A DNA stretch of 64,000 nt. Origin: Simmondsia chinensis. Taxonomy: Eukaryota; Streptophyta; Magnoliopsida; Caryophyllales; Simmondsiaceae. The notes beneath the pieces were generated by a model. The model made no database searches, was not told the origin of the DNA, and saw only the letters and a program-made list of their open reading frames with translations. The stretch covers positions 1,887,501-1,951,500 of the forward strand of contig JAGTTD010000022.1 in the NCBI GenBank assembly GCA_018398585.1, read 5' to 3'. Shown one piece after another: positions 32,933-43,759 of the stretch. The first letter of the stretch is position 1; each line of letters begins with the position of its first letter. The position numbers were made by a program, and so were the translations under genes.

Positions 32933-33211
32933 GGTTCAAAACCCTTAAAAACAACCTTATTTTAAAATAACACTTTATAAGAATAAGACTACGTTGGTTT
33001 AATTTCGTTTGGTTTGTTGTGGTTGTACTATTACATTACATGGAGGTCTAATTTGCCGTTTGGGTGCTAGAATTAGGGCACCAACATTTCATTTCTTCAC
33101 TCTCTCTCACACACAAAATCCAAATTCAATACCAGCAAGTATACTACTACTCATCCTCTTTCAACTGAATCCCTAAAGCAGCAAACTTTTGCGATTTTAA
33201 TTCGTTTAAAA

Positions 33212-36200
33212 ATGGAGAATTTAGCCCTAATTTCAGCAAATCCCGTGCTGGGATTGGGCTACTCTCCTAATTCCACTCCCCTCTCTTCTAATCAATGCTC
33301 TGGGCTCCCAATTCGCTTAAGAAAATCATCAATTAGACCCTCTTCTACGAGACCCACATCGAAAATCATCTTTCAAATTGGCCTTTGCAGTTCAAATTCA
33401 TCTGGGTTTGTCAAGAATGTCAGAAAGGGGAGTGTTCGAAGTGGGTTCTTTGCGAGTGCTTCTTTGAAGAGTGATAGTAGTCGAGAAACTACGTCTGTTG
33501 GGGTTAATCCAGAGGTCTATGTGCCACCTCCCTCTTCACAATTGTAATTTCTCTCTTTTCATGGAGATGTTTTTGCTAAATTAGGTTATTGATATAGGGA
33601 ATTTATTGTTTAGTTACTATGATGTTTCGTCATTTATCACCTAGATAACTTGAAATTTCAATATATATTAAATACCATGGGATTTTAAAATTTGATCACT
33701 GAGGTACCTTATGCCGGAACTGGTCAATTTTTAGCATAAAAGGTTGATTTGATACATGATTACAACAATATATATGAGCTATATCAAGGAATGGGAAATG
33801 GTCTTGGACTCTAACATTGCCTCCTCACGTGAACGCCGATTGAGCTATTGAGATTCGAATTTGTGACCTTTTGGTCAATAAGGCTATGATATTATTATTA
33901 TTATGTCAAGGAACCAGCTTTTCCAAAAGTTTAAGCTGTTGAGTGAGGGGCCCGGGAAAAGGTTTTATACTCTAACATGATCATATGTTATTGGGGGTGT
34001 TAATGTGTGGTTTTTAATTTTACTGTAGTGGGTCGCGTTTGCTTTGGATTGGAGTTGGTGTTGGTCTCGCTGCGCTCTTTTCTTGGGTGGCCAGAAGATT
34101 GAAGGTGAGTGTGTTATTGACACTCTTTGATGCAATGTATGTGTGTATGTTGGTAGGTTATGTTACTGGTATGTGTCCACGTTTTATTATTACATTTCCC
34201 TGTTAGCAAAATACGTGTGGAAGTTAAACGAGGTCTAATACATATGTGTATTATTTGACTATATATATGAAATTTTCGTCAATAGTTTGTTGACTTATAA
34301 AAATAAAGGATAATGTTAGTCATAGTAGCTGTAGCAGAAGCATGACACATGGTAAATGATAGGATACCATCAATAATTTGAGAGTTAAAGTGATAAATGT
34401 AGCAAAATATGGAATATGGATATTTAATTGAGGTGTATGTGTAATGTATCGGTTATTTTCAGTTATCATTTATTTTTTAAACGAAAAGAATACGGATACA
34501 TGTTATGATACGGATAACATCAGAAAGTGTGTATTTTGGCATATCATTCACAATTATTAAATGCCTTTTTTCGACGGGAAAGTACGAATATGTGTTCAAA
34601 ATGTGGATTGTAACCTCTTTTTTTTACTCATAGAGGCCTAGTGGAGTAACTTCGTAATGGTCATCAGTTATGTTTTCCGTCTAGTAGACTAAAATTGCAC
34701 CCGGACTATCACTGTAAGAATAGTTTCGGAGTTTCGATAAAAAGAGATGGCTTGGGGCGAAATGAGGCTAATCTCTAGACTTGCGAAGATCAATGGTTTC
34801 ATGCTTGGTTTGAGTTTTAATTGTTACCGATTGTATCATTCACTGCGAAATGAACTGGGGATGGAATACCTTGCTTGTGCCCGACACCCTCTCTATTTCA
34901 TCCCTTCTAACATTCATTACATTCATGTTCTTCTCTCATTGTATTCAAATAAGAGCTGATTGGTTGCGCTTATTTATTCATGTTCAGAGCTGAGAAAATT
35001 TGACACAACACAATAATGCAACACAAAGATAGTGGGTTTGGAGCATGGTTTTTGAAGCCAAGTTGAATGTGCGTTGACCCGTTTTATCTGATTAGGTAAT
35101 TGGGTTGAATTTGAGTTTTGGTTGGGCAACCCGTTTTCAACACACTTGATCCATTTATATAGTTATGTTAGGTATTTTAGATATATATAATTATTACTAT
35201 ATATATTTTTGTAGTATGTCGCACATAAGATAATTTGAACTATATTTAATAATGTTAATTTGATAGTTTAGCAATTATAAATATGTCATGCATTTTATTA
35301 CTAGTGTTGATCTTGAGGTGTATTATTGGCATGTTTGTAAGTTGACAAAATAACATTTAATAAAAAATATACCCATATAATTAATGGGTAACCCTCGTTA
35401 ATAATTGGGTTGGTTAAGGATTTGAGTTTGGGTTGACTCCATTTTTAAGTCCCTTGGCATAACACGAACTCGACACCGCACGGCGCATTTGCTAGCCTCA
35501 GTCACGTTCTTGTGCTTTCTTTATTTTAGTCATGTTGTCGTGCTTTCTTTATTGCAAGTTTCCATGTTATATCATGCTACATGGATACAACAACCACCAC
35601 CCAATGCCTTAGCTCTGTTTATATTGCCATTCTTCAACAAGTGCTATTTTCCATTTATGCATTCTCTAATTTCATGAAACAACCTAATTTCATGTTCTCT
35701 TTCAGGAGTATGCGATGAATCAGGCTTTCAAGACTATGATGAACCAGATGGGTACACAGAACAATCAATTTGGTAATGCTGGCTTTCCTCCTGGTATGCC
35801 CTTCCCTTTTCCGCCTCCACCTACACCGGGCCCAGCTAGTTCGCCTGCACCATCCACCACTTCTACGCCTTCTACCTCTCCTTCTCCTGTGGCTTCTCAA
35901 GCTTCCGTTACAGTCGATGTTTCTGCATCTAAAGTGGAAGCAGCAGAATCCATGGATGCTAAAGATGTAACAGATTCTCAGACTGAACCAAAAAAATATG
36001 GTACTTTTGCAGTTTTGTTTTACGGCTATTAAATTGTCATCTTTAAAATAGCTCTTCCGTAAATGCGATTGTATCTTCATATCTTTTAGAAAGAACTTTT
36101 CTTTCTTTTTATGCTGCTTGGTTGGCTGCCACCTAGGGACATAGCTTGGTGGCGGAGAACGCTGGGAGCCATAGAAGCCATCGGGGTTTGATCCCCACCA

Positions 36201-39200
36201 AGGACATGTTGCTCCATATTTCCAGGCCTTACCAATGTTTTTAAAAAAAATTCTGCTTGGTTGGCTTGTTTATAACTTGCAGTCTTCCAAAACCCCCCAG
36301 AATAATGCACTTAACATTTTGAATCCCACCATAGCATTCCGCAGTGTTTTCCTTTCTTTGTAGTTCTTTGTAGTGAAATTGCTCAAATTTTGACAAGTAT
36401 TTTTATGTGCAGCCTTTGTGGATGTTTCTCCTGAAGAAACTATGCAAAAGAGTCCATTTGGAGATTTTACAGAGCCATCTGTGATGTCACCCAATGCTGA
36501 GGTAGTAAATAATATGGAGTGTATGCGAGATTTGGGTTGGTTATCGTAATGTTAAAACATGATATCTTGATTTCTTTATGCAGCCTGTACAAAATGGAGC
36601 AGCTGGTGCGACATTTGAGGATTTCAAGTCTTCACGTAAGTTATGTAGCGCTCGCCAGACATACCAATGGATTGAATGATTTGCTTTCGTCAAAAAAATT
36701 TAGTCCACAGGTTCCATAGCCTGTGAAAGTCTTTTAAATTTTGCCTCTTCTGTTTTTCCTGTTGTGGGGGCGGAGCCATTGTGATGTATTGTTAGCCTAT
36801 TGAAACAACACTACTTTGTCTGTTTTGCTCAGGATATGTAAACCTTTCAGAGAGGGAAAACAGGAGAGTGTAGCTTTTTCTTAATCTAGGTTGTCGTCAT
36901 GATATATGTCAAAACCATTCTGCCATTGTGACATTTGAGTACTGGATCCTATATACTAAAATTTCAAGATACTTTGCTGCGTGTTTGTTATTATGGTTGC
37001 TTTTTTGTTGCTTGCATGTTTGATATAGCTTTATTTGACTCGACTTGATTTTATTTTAAATATTGTTCCTTTCTTAGGGTTAGGGACCCTTTGGAAATAG
37101 CCTCCTTCAGGGTTGCACCCTATAGAGATAAGGCTGCGTATATCTCACCTCCCAGACTTGTCTTGGCGGAGCCTCTCTAAGGCACTGAGCTGCTGCTATT
37201 GTTCTAATGTCTTAATGCTTTATGCTGACAGAGGAACCGGGTTCGTTATTAACTGTGGAAGCTTTGGAGAAAATGATGGAAGATCCAGCTATGCAAAAAA
37301 TGATTTACCCGTAATATGGCTGATTTCCCTTCTCCTTTTCCTGTGTTTTCAAGTTTTCTTATAGTGCATCTTTTATTATTTACTTCAGATTTCCACCTTA
37401 ATATCTGTATTTTTTTTGGAATTTTCCTTCTTTTCCCCTCTAGGAATATAAATATTCCTGCCTATTCTACATTGGTGTAGTTTATTGTTAATTGAGTTGA
37501 AATATCAACACTTGGTGGGGGGTCTAACAACCTCTCTACTGGATAGCACCTTGTAGGGTAACCGGGTAAGGCTGCGTACATCTTGCCCTCTCTACAGCTT
37601 GTCTTGGTGGGAGCCTCTGTGAGGCACTCGGTTGTCGTTGGCTTGAAGTATCAACCCTTCTTGCATAGGTATCTTATTTTTTGGAATATCCCTCCTTTTC
37701 CCTTTAGGGATATGGATGAGCCAGTTTCTTGCATACAAATTGACTAATGTTACTGGGATGGTATATGCGTTACTGTAACAAGGTTTTTTGATCCCATCTG
37801 CTTTTTCTGAGAGTTCCATTTTGCCAGATTTTGTCCATCTGACTGACACACCCTTACCCGAGTGTCATTTCGTTAGTTGTGTTATTTAGGCAGAATTAAG
37901 AGTCAAATTTTGCCCCGAAATTAAATTGACTTGAGTGTGAGGAAATGTGGTGATTCTTACGTGTTAAAAATGTGTTCTACATCTTGTTCTATGTAATCTT
38001 TTACTATTATCTTTTGCTGCTACACAAGATGAAAATTGAGTTGTCATAATTTGGAGCAAATGTCAATCCATTAGAGAAATGTTTCTGACATAACTCTTTT
38101 TATCTTGACAGATATTTGCCTCAGGAGATGAGAGATCCGGCTACCTTTAAATGTGAGTCCAGATCCACTAATGTGGTCTAGTTTCTAATTGAAGTTGCTT
38201 GTCTTTGGAAACATTTGGTGGAGGATTTAGCATATATATGTATACAACACGTATGTTTATCTACTTGTGTGTTTTTGGTTCTTCTATTTTTCTTGTTGAT
38301 ACTTGTATTTCCTATGAGATTTTAGCTACTGCATCATGTTGATATAGGGCTTTTTTTGGCTAATATGTGGAAAAATACATTCTTCAAAAGCACTTTTTAT
38401 AGAAGTACTTTTATAAAAATTGCTTTTAATAGTGGCATTTTTGTCTGAAAAATTTTTAGTTTTTGCTTGTACTTCTACTTTGTGGGGGGTCCTCGTACAA
38501 AGCTTCTCTTTAGGGTAGCACCCTGAAGGGGTAAAGCTGCGTACATTTCACTTCTCCCAAGCCCTGTATATGCGGGAGCCCTTGAGGCATTGGGTTTGTT
38601 ATTGTTGTTGCTTGTACTTCTACTTTAAAGAAGTATTATTCTTCTGTTATTGCTTGAAAGTTGAAAAATAACTTTTGGTTCTATTTAAAAACATTTTATT
38701 CACAAGCCAAATACCTTCAAAATCTAAGAAAAAGTGACCCCCCCCCCCGGAGGTAACACTTTCTGCAGAAGAAAACCGTAACCAAACATGCGAGTATTCT
38801 TGTCCAAAGTGGCTATATGGGATTGATGTTTCAGTGTCTGGGTCGGAGATGGGAGAGTAGTAGATCATAACTTTCTTTCCATTTGTTAACCATGAGCAAA
38901 AGCCATTATTTTTATCCCTTGTGATTTTGTGATTGATGGTTTAGGAAATAAAGCTCTTGTAATTAATGGCAGGGATGCTACAGAACCCGCAGTATCGTCA
39001 GCAGCTGCAAGATATGCTGTGAGTTCTATCCATACTTATTCTCTTTCCCTTTTTTTTTTTTTTGTGTTTACCAATTAGTAAGTTTTTAGCTCTGAAACTG
39101 GGTCGAGAGTTTTTGGGAGGGGAATGACATATTGAGAGCGTGCATGTTTTCTTATGGAAATTTCATAGGTGACTTCATGTATGTTGAATTATGTTGAAGA

Positions 39201-42200
39201 ATAGCATGAACGCAAATATGCATAGAACAACAGTGGGGCAAGGAGAAATGTGCCTAAAACATGAAAGTGGGTTGTCATTCAAGTTGTTCTTAGCAAAAAA
39301 CTGGACAATACTGTAAATATAATGAAGAGCTACATTGAGTTGTATGGGATGTGATCTCGGTTGCTTAAATCCTTCTTTGTTAATAATTATTTAAATAATT
39401 ATCCTATATGGATTAGTTTTTGCCTGTAAATATAGTCTTATAATTCATTACTTTAAGTTTTGGAGAGATACTGTTAAGTTTTGTTTTTTTGGTACTAAGC
39501 TAAGCTACAACATCTAGTTGACTCACCACTCTGGCTGTTGCTCTTGTTTAGGGGGATTCAGTTGAGTTTATATTATATTACGATGACCTGTCTGTCTCTG
39601 CTGTCTAAGGGCTTATTTGGCTAAGTTTCTTTTCTAGTAAAAGTGTTAATTTTTCAAAAAAGACATTTTTTTGGGAATTGAGGGTGTTTGACCTGAAAAG
39701 AATCGCATTTCTCGTTAAAGTAGGAGCAAAAGTAAAAAACTAAAAAAATTTCAGACAAAAATGCTCCTATTAAAAGCACTTCTTTTAAGTCTTTAGAAAA
39801 ACAGCTTTTTCACAACTTGGCCAAACAGGTCCAAAGTGTTCTTTGTGTATGATATGAAGGTAAATGTGATTTTACTTTTTTAATGTCGTCCTTTCTTTTT
39901 TTTTTTTTTTTTTTGGATTTTCTGCAGGAACAAAATGGGTAATGTGAATGAATGGGACGAGCGGATGTTGGAAAATCTTAAAAAATTTGATCTTAATAGT
40001 CCTGAAGTTAAGCAGCAGTTTGGTGAGTTCCAAAATCTCAACTTTCATTTATGGAATTTGTTTTACGCCAATAAGGATAGAAGCGTTAGAGATGTCTCAT
40101 AGGAAGGGTCCAACCTTAACGCATCAGCTATAGCAACAGAGCCTAGAATTGAGCTAGGCTGAGAAATCCAATGGGTCACAACACCAATCTAATGACCTTG
40201 CTTAGCAATCCAATCAGCTGTCATATTAGCCTCCCAGAAGTGATGATTGAATTTGACTACCATCCCGTTGTGAGCAATCCTTCACACCTCTTAGATTATG
40301 GTATGTTATGCTAGTATGATTTTTGTTCTCGGACACAGCCTCTCTTTGCGTACGTCTCAACCTCTCTTTGCGTACATCTCAACTTCCCCACCCCCAAAAA
40401 AAAAAAAAAAAAAATTGATCTTATTTTTTTTTTGTTGTTGTATGCTAGTATGATCTTTGAGCCATTGACTACTAGGATAATTGATTGTGGGTTGTTCGGC
40501 CGTTCGGAAGCTAAACACAATGATAATAAAGTTAATCATTGTATAAATTTTTTTTTAGTTTTTTCAAACTTTAGGCTTAGGTTACATTTGGTATGGGGTT
40601 GAAACTGAGTTACCATTTCAATGCAACATTTAATGGGGAAACCGTTATCCCACAAAAGTATTTGTTGATTTTATAGGCCATAAAATTTTATGATCTTTTC
40701 AATTATGGGTAATTGCACTACCAACCTGTATAATATGAATATTAGACACGTATCCATATTTTACTGTTAAGATGGCATTTTTGTACGAGTGTCAATAATA
40801 TGATAAAATGTGTTTTTTTCTCTTTTTGATTTTATCTATGTACATATTATAACACGTATATGATATTTAAAATTATCAATAGCTACACCTAAATTAAGTA
40901 TCTATATTTTTCTAAATTTGTCACTTTCACTCTTAAATTATTTATTAAACCCTATCATTTATCATGTTTATGCCTCTGCAATTGCTATTGTAACGAACAT
41001 CATCTTTTATTTTTATAAGTCAATGAGCTTTTGACAAAAATTTTCATGTATAAAGCCGAATAATGCACATATGTATTAGGTCTTGTTTCGTATTTTCACT
41101 ATTGTCAATGAGCTTTTGTTTGTTATTGTTGCTTGCATGCTGTATTGTTGCTCTATTATCACTTTGCGCTTTGTGTTTTGCTGTTTGTTGCTCTATTATG
41201 TTGCCTACTTTTTGCTTCTTAGGGTTAGGGGCCCTTGAACACAGGCTCCCTTTAAGGTAGCACCCTTAAGGGGTAAGATTGCGTACGTCTCATCCCCTCA
41301 AACTCTGCCGTAGCGGGAGCCCTTGTGGCATTGGGTTTGTTCTTCTTTTGTGTGTGTGTGTATGGAGAAAGAGGACAACTCTTATAAGAGGGTGAGAGTG
41401 AGAGAGAGGATTCTAAGGCACTCATTTGGTTGTTGATATTATTCCCTTTCCACCTAACATCATGTTGCTGCTCCACTTTAACCAAATATGTGGCCCAAAA
41501 TTCATCCTTTTACCTCTCACCCTCTCATAAAAATAATCCTATATATATATGCCATTTTATTCCTGTGCTGTATTTTGCTAATAGGCTTTTAGACTAAGCA
41601 TCTTGTAACTTAGGGGCCCCTAGAACTGAGGGGCCTACAAGCATCTGCGTGGGTTGATTAGAATCTTGGCCGGCCGTGATTCTATAGTATCACTAACTGC
41701 ACCAGCAGACATATTCCATCAGATAAGTCGCTGTGATTCTAGTTATATATTTACTGAATAATTTATCATGAAATCACAGATCAAATAGGTATGACACCAG
41801 AAGAGGTGATTTCAAAGATAATGGCGAACCCAGATGTAGCCATGGCGTTTCAAAATCCCAGAGTTCAACAAGCCATCATGGATGTATGCTCTTCTTCCTA
41901 CACTTAGTTTCTATTTAACTGTGAACTCTTCTAATTCTTTTGTTTGTTCTTGCAGTGTTCGCAGAACCCGATGAATATTGCCAAGTATCAAAATGACAAG
42001 GAGGTAAGTTCCTAATATTTTCATTTCTATTGTGTTTTCAAAAGTGTTACTACCATAAATTGCTTTTTATTCATTTCGGAATAAAACATCTCAAGTGTTC
42101 TCTTTTTGTTTATATGGCAATAACTATTTTCAGATGAGAAGTTCATCATTTTTTATTTATGGACGTCTTTGCTTAGCGGTCTGTTTTTGTTTATTTTTCA

Positions 42201-42429
42201 CTGTTTCCGTTCTTTTGTGCTAAAAATAGAAACGGGGTTGTTCAGGGGGGTACTATTTTTTGTTTGTAAATCATCTTAGATTTTACGAACACAAACAACA
42301 GACTATAACAAGAAAAGTCATTTGTTTTATTTGCATTTGTCCTACCATTTCTTCTTCCTCCTCTACCATTTGTCCTAGCACTGTTAAATGAAAACTAAAA
42401 GCTGTTTATACCTAAAAACTAAAGACACA

Positions 42430-42480
<51 letters not shown>

Positions 42481-42649
42481 AAAACTGAGTTGACCAAACC
42501 CATCTTTATTTGATTGATTACTGGGAACGCCAAATTCCATCTTTCAAAAGAATCGAATCAAGAAACTGACATTATAATTTCGGTCACAGGTGATGGATGT
42601 GTTCAACAAAATATCAGAGCTCTTTCCGGGTGTCACTGGCTCACCTTGA
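33212..42649 (+). CDS. TIC40: TIC40, chloroplast inner-envelope import co-chaperone, 12 exons
   Basis: Exons 33212-33543, 34029-34104, 35706-36000, 36413-36501, 36584-36635, 37232-37310, 38112-38152, 38973-39018, 39928-40022, 41780-41883, 41956-42003 and 42590-42649 join in frame to 438 aa (Arabidopsis about 447). TIC40 sits in the inner chloroplast envelope and works with TIC110 and the stromal chaperone HSP93 in protein import. Visible: a Ser-rich transit peptide, one membrane span (LLWIGVGVGLAALFSW, about 115-130), a Pro-rich linker, and two Sti1/Hop-like segments (EALEKMMEDPAMQKMIYPYLP about 290-310, and EVISKIMANPDVAMAFQNP about 375-395). The product ends KISELFPGVTGSP. Introns hold many mobile elements, four RTE-tail copies in the sense direction. 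Recognition is by close similarity to the Arabidopsis protein as remembered. Confidence 0.96.
33793..33978 (-). mobile_element. Mini-LTR element, partial (TIC40 intron 1)
   Basis: The minus-strand LTR (33907-33978, CTCTAACA to TGTCAAGG inverted) and internal part with ATTCGAATTTGTGACCTTTTG and a TGCCTCCTCACGTGAACG polypurine side are present. The second LTR is cut short at about 33793. Confidence 0.6.
36122..36250 (+). mobile_element. tRNA-derived SINE (TIC40 intron 3)
   Basis: ATAGCTTGGTGGCGGAG (box A type) and GGGTTTGATCCCC (box B) with correct spacing, and a short A run at 36241-36250. Related to 5085-5235. Confidence 0.6.
36990..37215 (+). mobile_element. RTE LINE 3' tail (TIC40 intron 5)
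   Basis: TTGTTGCTTGCATGTTTGAT, GTTAGGGACCCTTTGGAAAT, AAGGCTGCGTATATC, and GGCACTGAGCTGCTGC, ending 16 bases before the exon 6 acceptor region. Confidence 0.7.
37514..37642 (+). mobile_element. Short headless tail element with 17-bp duplication (TIC40 intron 6)
   Basis: 129 bp starting GGTGGGGGGTCTAAC and ending GGCACTCGGTTGTCGTTGGC, between TTGAAATATCAACACTT (37497-37513) and TTGAAGTATCAACCCTT (37643-37659), 15 of 17 matching. Confidence 0.8.
38345..38705. mobile_element. hAT-like MITE split by a short tail element (TIC40 intron 7)
   Basis: AGGGCTTTTTTTGGCTAATATG on the left and complementary AAAGTTGAAAAATAAC ... CACAAGCCAAATACC on the right belong to the same family as 39603-39835. The tail element at 38482-38609 cuts it. 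Confidence 0.5.
38482..38609 (+). mobile_element. Short headless tail element with 17-bp duplication (TIC40 intron 7)
   Basis: 128 bp starting GTGGGGGGTCCTCG and ending GGCATTGGGTTTGTTATTGTTG, between perfect 17-bp repeats GCTTGTACTTCTACTTT (38465-38481, 38610-38626). Its first bases coincide with those of 37514-37642. Confidence 0.88.
39603..39835. mobile_element. hAT-like MITE (TIC40 intron 8)
   Basis: AGGGCTTATTTGGCTAAGTT at the left and AACTTGGCCAAACAGGTCC at the right form imperfect inverted ends; arms with AAAAGTGTTAA / GCACTTCTTTTAAG types follow. Confidence 0.6.
41110..41350 (+). mobile_element. RTE LINE 3' tail (TIC40 intron 9)
   Basis: TTGTTGCTTGCATGC, TTAGGGTTAGGGGCCCTTG, GTAAGATTGCGTACGTC and GTGGCATTGGGTTTG. 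A related scrap with a 22-bp tandem duplication (CTCTCTTTGCGTACGTCTCA twice) lies upstream in the same intron at 40325-40390. Confidence 0.7.
42431..42472 (+). repeat. A42 homopolymer in TIC40 intron 11
   Basis: A run of 42 uninterrupted A residues. The flanks (CTAAAAACTAAAGACACAC before, CTAAAAACAAAACTG after) resemble each other, so it could be an expanded simple repeat or the tail of an otherwise lost retroelement. Confidence 0.9.
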
Positions 42650-42889
42650 TCATCTATCATACCCATCTTTCATTTCTGCAGAAACCTTTAGAGAATTTTG
42701 AAGTCAGAATTTGCCCTTTGAAACCAGCTGTATGTAGTTGAATCAGAAAGCAGTTTTGGATCTTCACGGGGCTCGAACGCCTATATGTAAACGCTGGTTT
42801 ATCGCGTTCTTGAAGTTTTGTTAGTTTCGATAGAACTCTTGGCGTTCTTCGAGTCGAAATCAGAAGTTAAATGTTGTACAGATCTTTGT

Positions 42890-43215
42890 TTCCATTTGGG
42901 TTTAGTTTTAGTTGTTTCGATTTAATCTTATAGTTGAATTGAAATTAAATTAATGACGTAGTTTTTAATGGTTGGACTATTATGATGCAAGTGGACCAAT
43001 ATTAGCCTACCTGTTGAGTGTTGACTCTAAACACTCGTGATTTGACTATTAAATTTATTTTATCTTAACTTAATGTTAGTTTTACTCTTAAACTAAATTG
43101 ACAATGTAAATTATATAGAGATTAAATTGATACAAATTAGAATAAACTGATTGGATTGACATGGTAAATAAGTATTGAATATATAGCGTAAGTAAATTTC
43201 TATTGAATTAATTAA
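42890..43215. repeat. TIC40 3' flank with dispersed MITE-like repeat
   Basis: TTTAGTTTTAGTTGTTTCGATTTAATC and ATTAAATTGATACAAATTAG belong to the diverged inverted-repeat family of 20243-20632. 42650-42890 before it is TIC40 3' UTR and flank, with no clear polyadenylation signal singled out. Confidence 0.35.
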
Positions 43216-43238
43216 TACCATGTTGTCATCCGTGCTCA

Positions 43239-43485
43239 GGGTTCATTTACTAGGCACTAATGCATCGGATTTCGTTAGAGCTTCGAAATTAAGCGTACTT
43301 GGACGAGAGTAGTAATAGGATGGGTGACCTCCTGAGAAGTTCTTGTGTTGCTAACTCTATAAGGTTGGGGGTCCTCTGAAACAGTCTCTTGATAAGGTTA
43401 CATCCTGAAGGGGTAAGGTTGTGTACATCCACCCCCTGACCCTGCTTAGGCGGGAGCCCTTGAGGCACTGGGTCTGTTGTAGTTA
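43239..43485 (+). mobile_element. 5S rRNA-headed SINE, copy 7 (longest head)
   Basis: The head starts GGGTTCATTTACTAGGCACT and continues AATGCATCGG, keeping nearly the whole 5' end of 5S rRNA, then AATTAAGCGTACTTGGACG and GATGGGTGACCTCC through GTTGCTAACTC. The tail runs AACAGTCTCTTGATAAGG, GGTAAGGTTGTGTACATCC, GGGAGCCCTTGAGGCACTGG, GTCTGTTGTAG. A perfect 13-bp duplication TCATCCGTGCTCA (43226-43238, 43486-43498) flanks it. Confidence 0.92.
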
Positions 43486-43504
43486 TCATCCGTGCTCAAG
43501 TAGA

Positions 43505-43755
43505 AGGCCTGTTTGATTAAGTTTTTTTCTAGTGAAATTCCTTTTTAGGAAACAAATATTTATTTTTGTTATTTAAGAGTGCTCTGTTGGAAAAAAAAGA
43601 GTTTTTAAATAAAAATAGAAGTAAAAAAATAATATTTCTTCTTTAAAGTAGAAATATAAGTAAAAGATAAAACTTCTATAGATAAAACTACTCCTAATGA
43701 GAATATTTTTTACAAACGCAATAATTTGTTACAACTTGGTCAAATAGACTCGGAA
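43505..43755. mobile_element. hAT-like MITE
   Basis: GGCCTGTTTGATTAAGTTTTTTTC at the left and ACAACTTGGTCAAATAGACTC at the right are inverted ends of the family at 12490-12905. It sits directly after the SINE duplication. Confidence 0.55.
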
Positions 43756-43759
43756 TTAT

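Noticed and set aside
35655..36080. A 141-codon open frame on the minus strand
   Set aside because: It is the reverse of TIC40 exon 3, including the Pro-rich linker.
43239..43485. Cassandra (TRIM with 5S in the LTR)
   Set aside because: No paired LTRs, primer site, polypurine tract or 5-bp duplication accompany the 5S heads; duplications are 12-18 bp and vary, as for SINEs.
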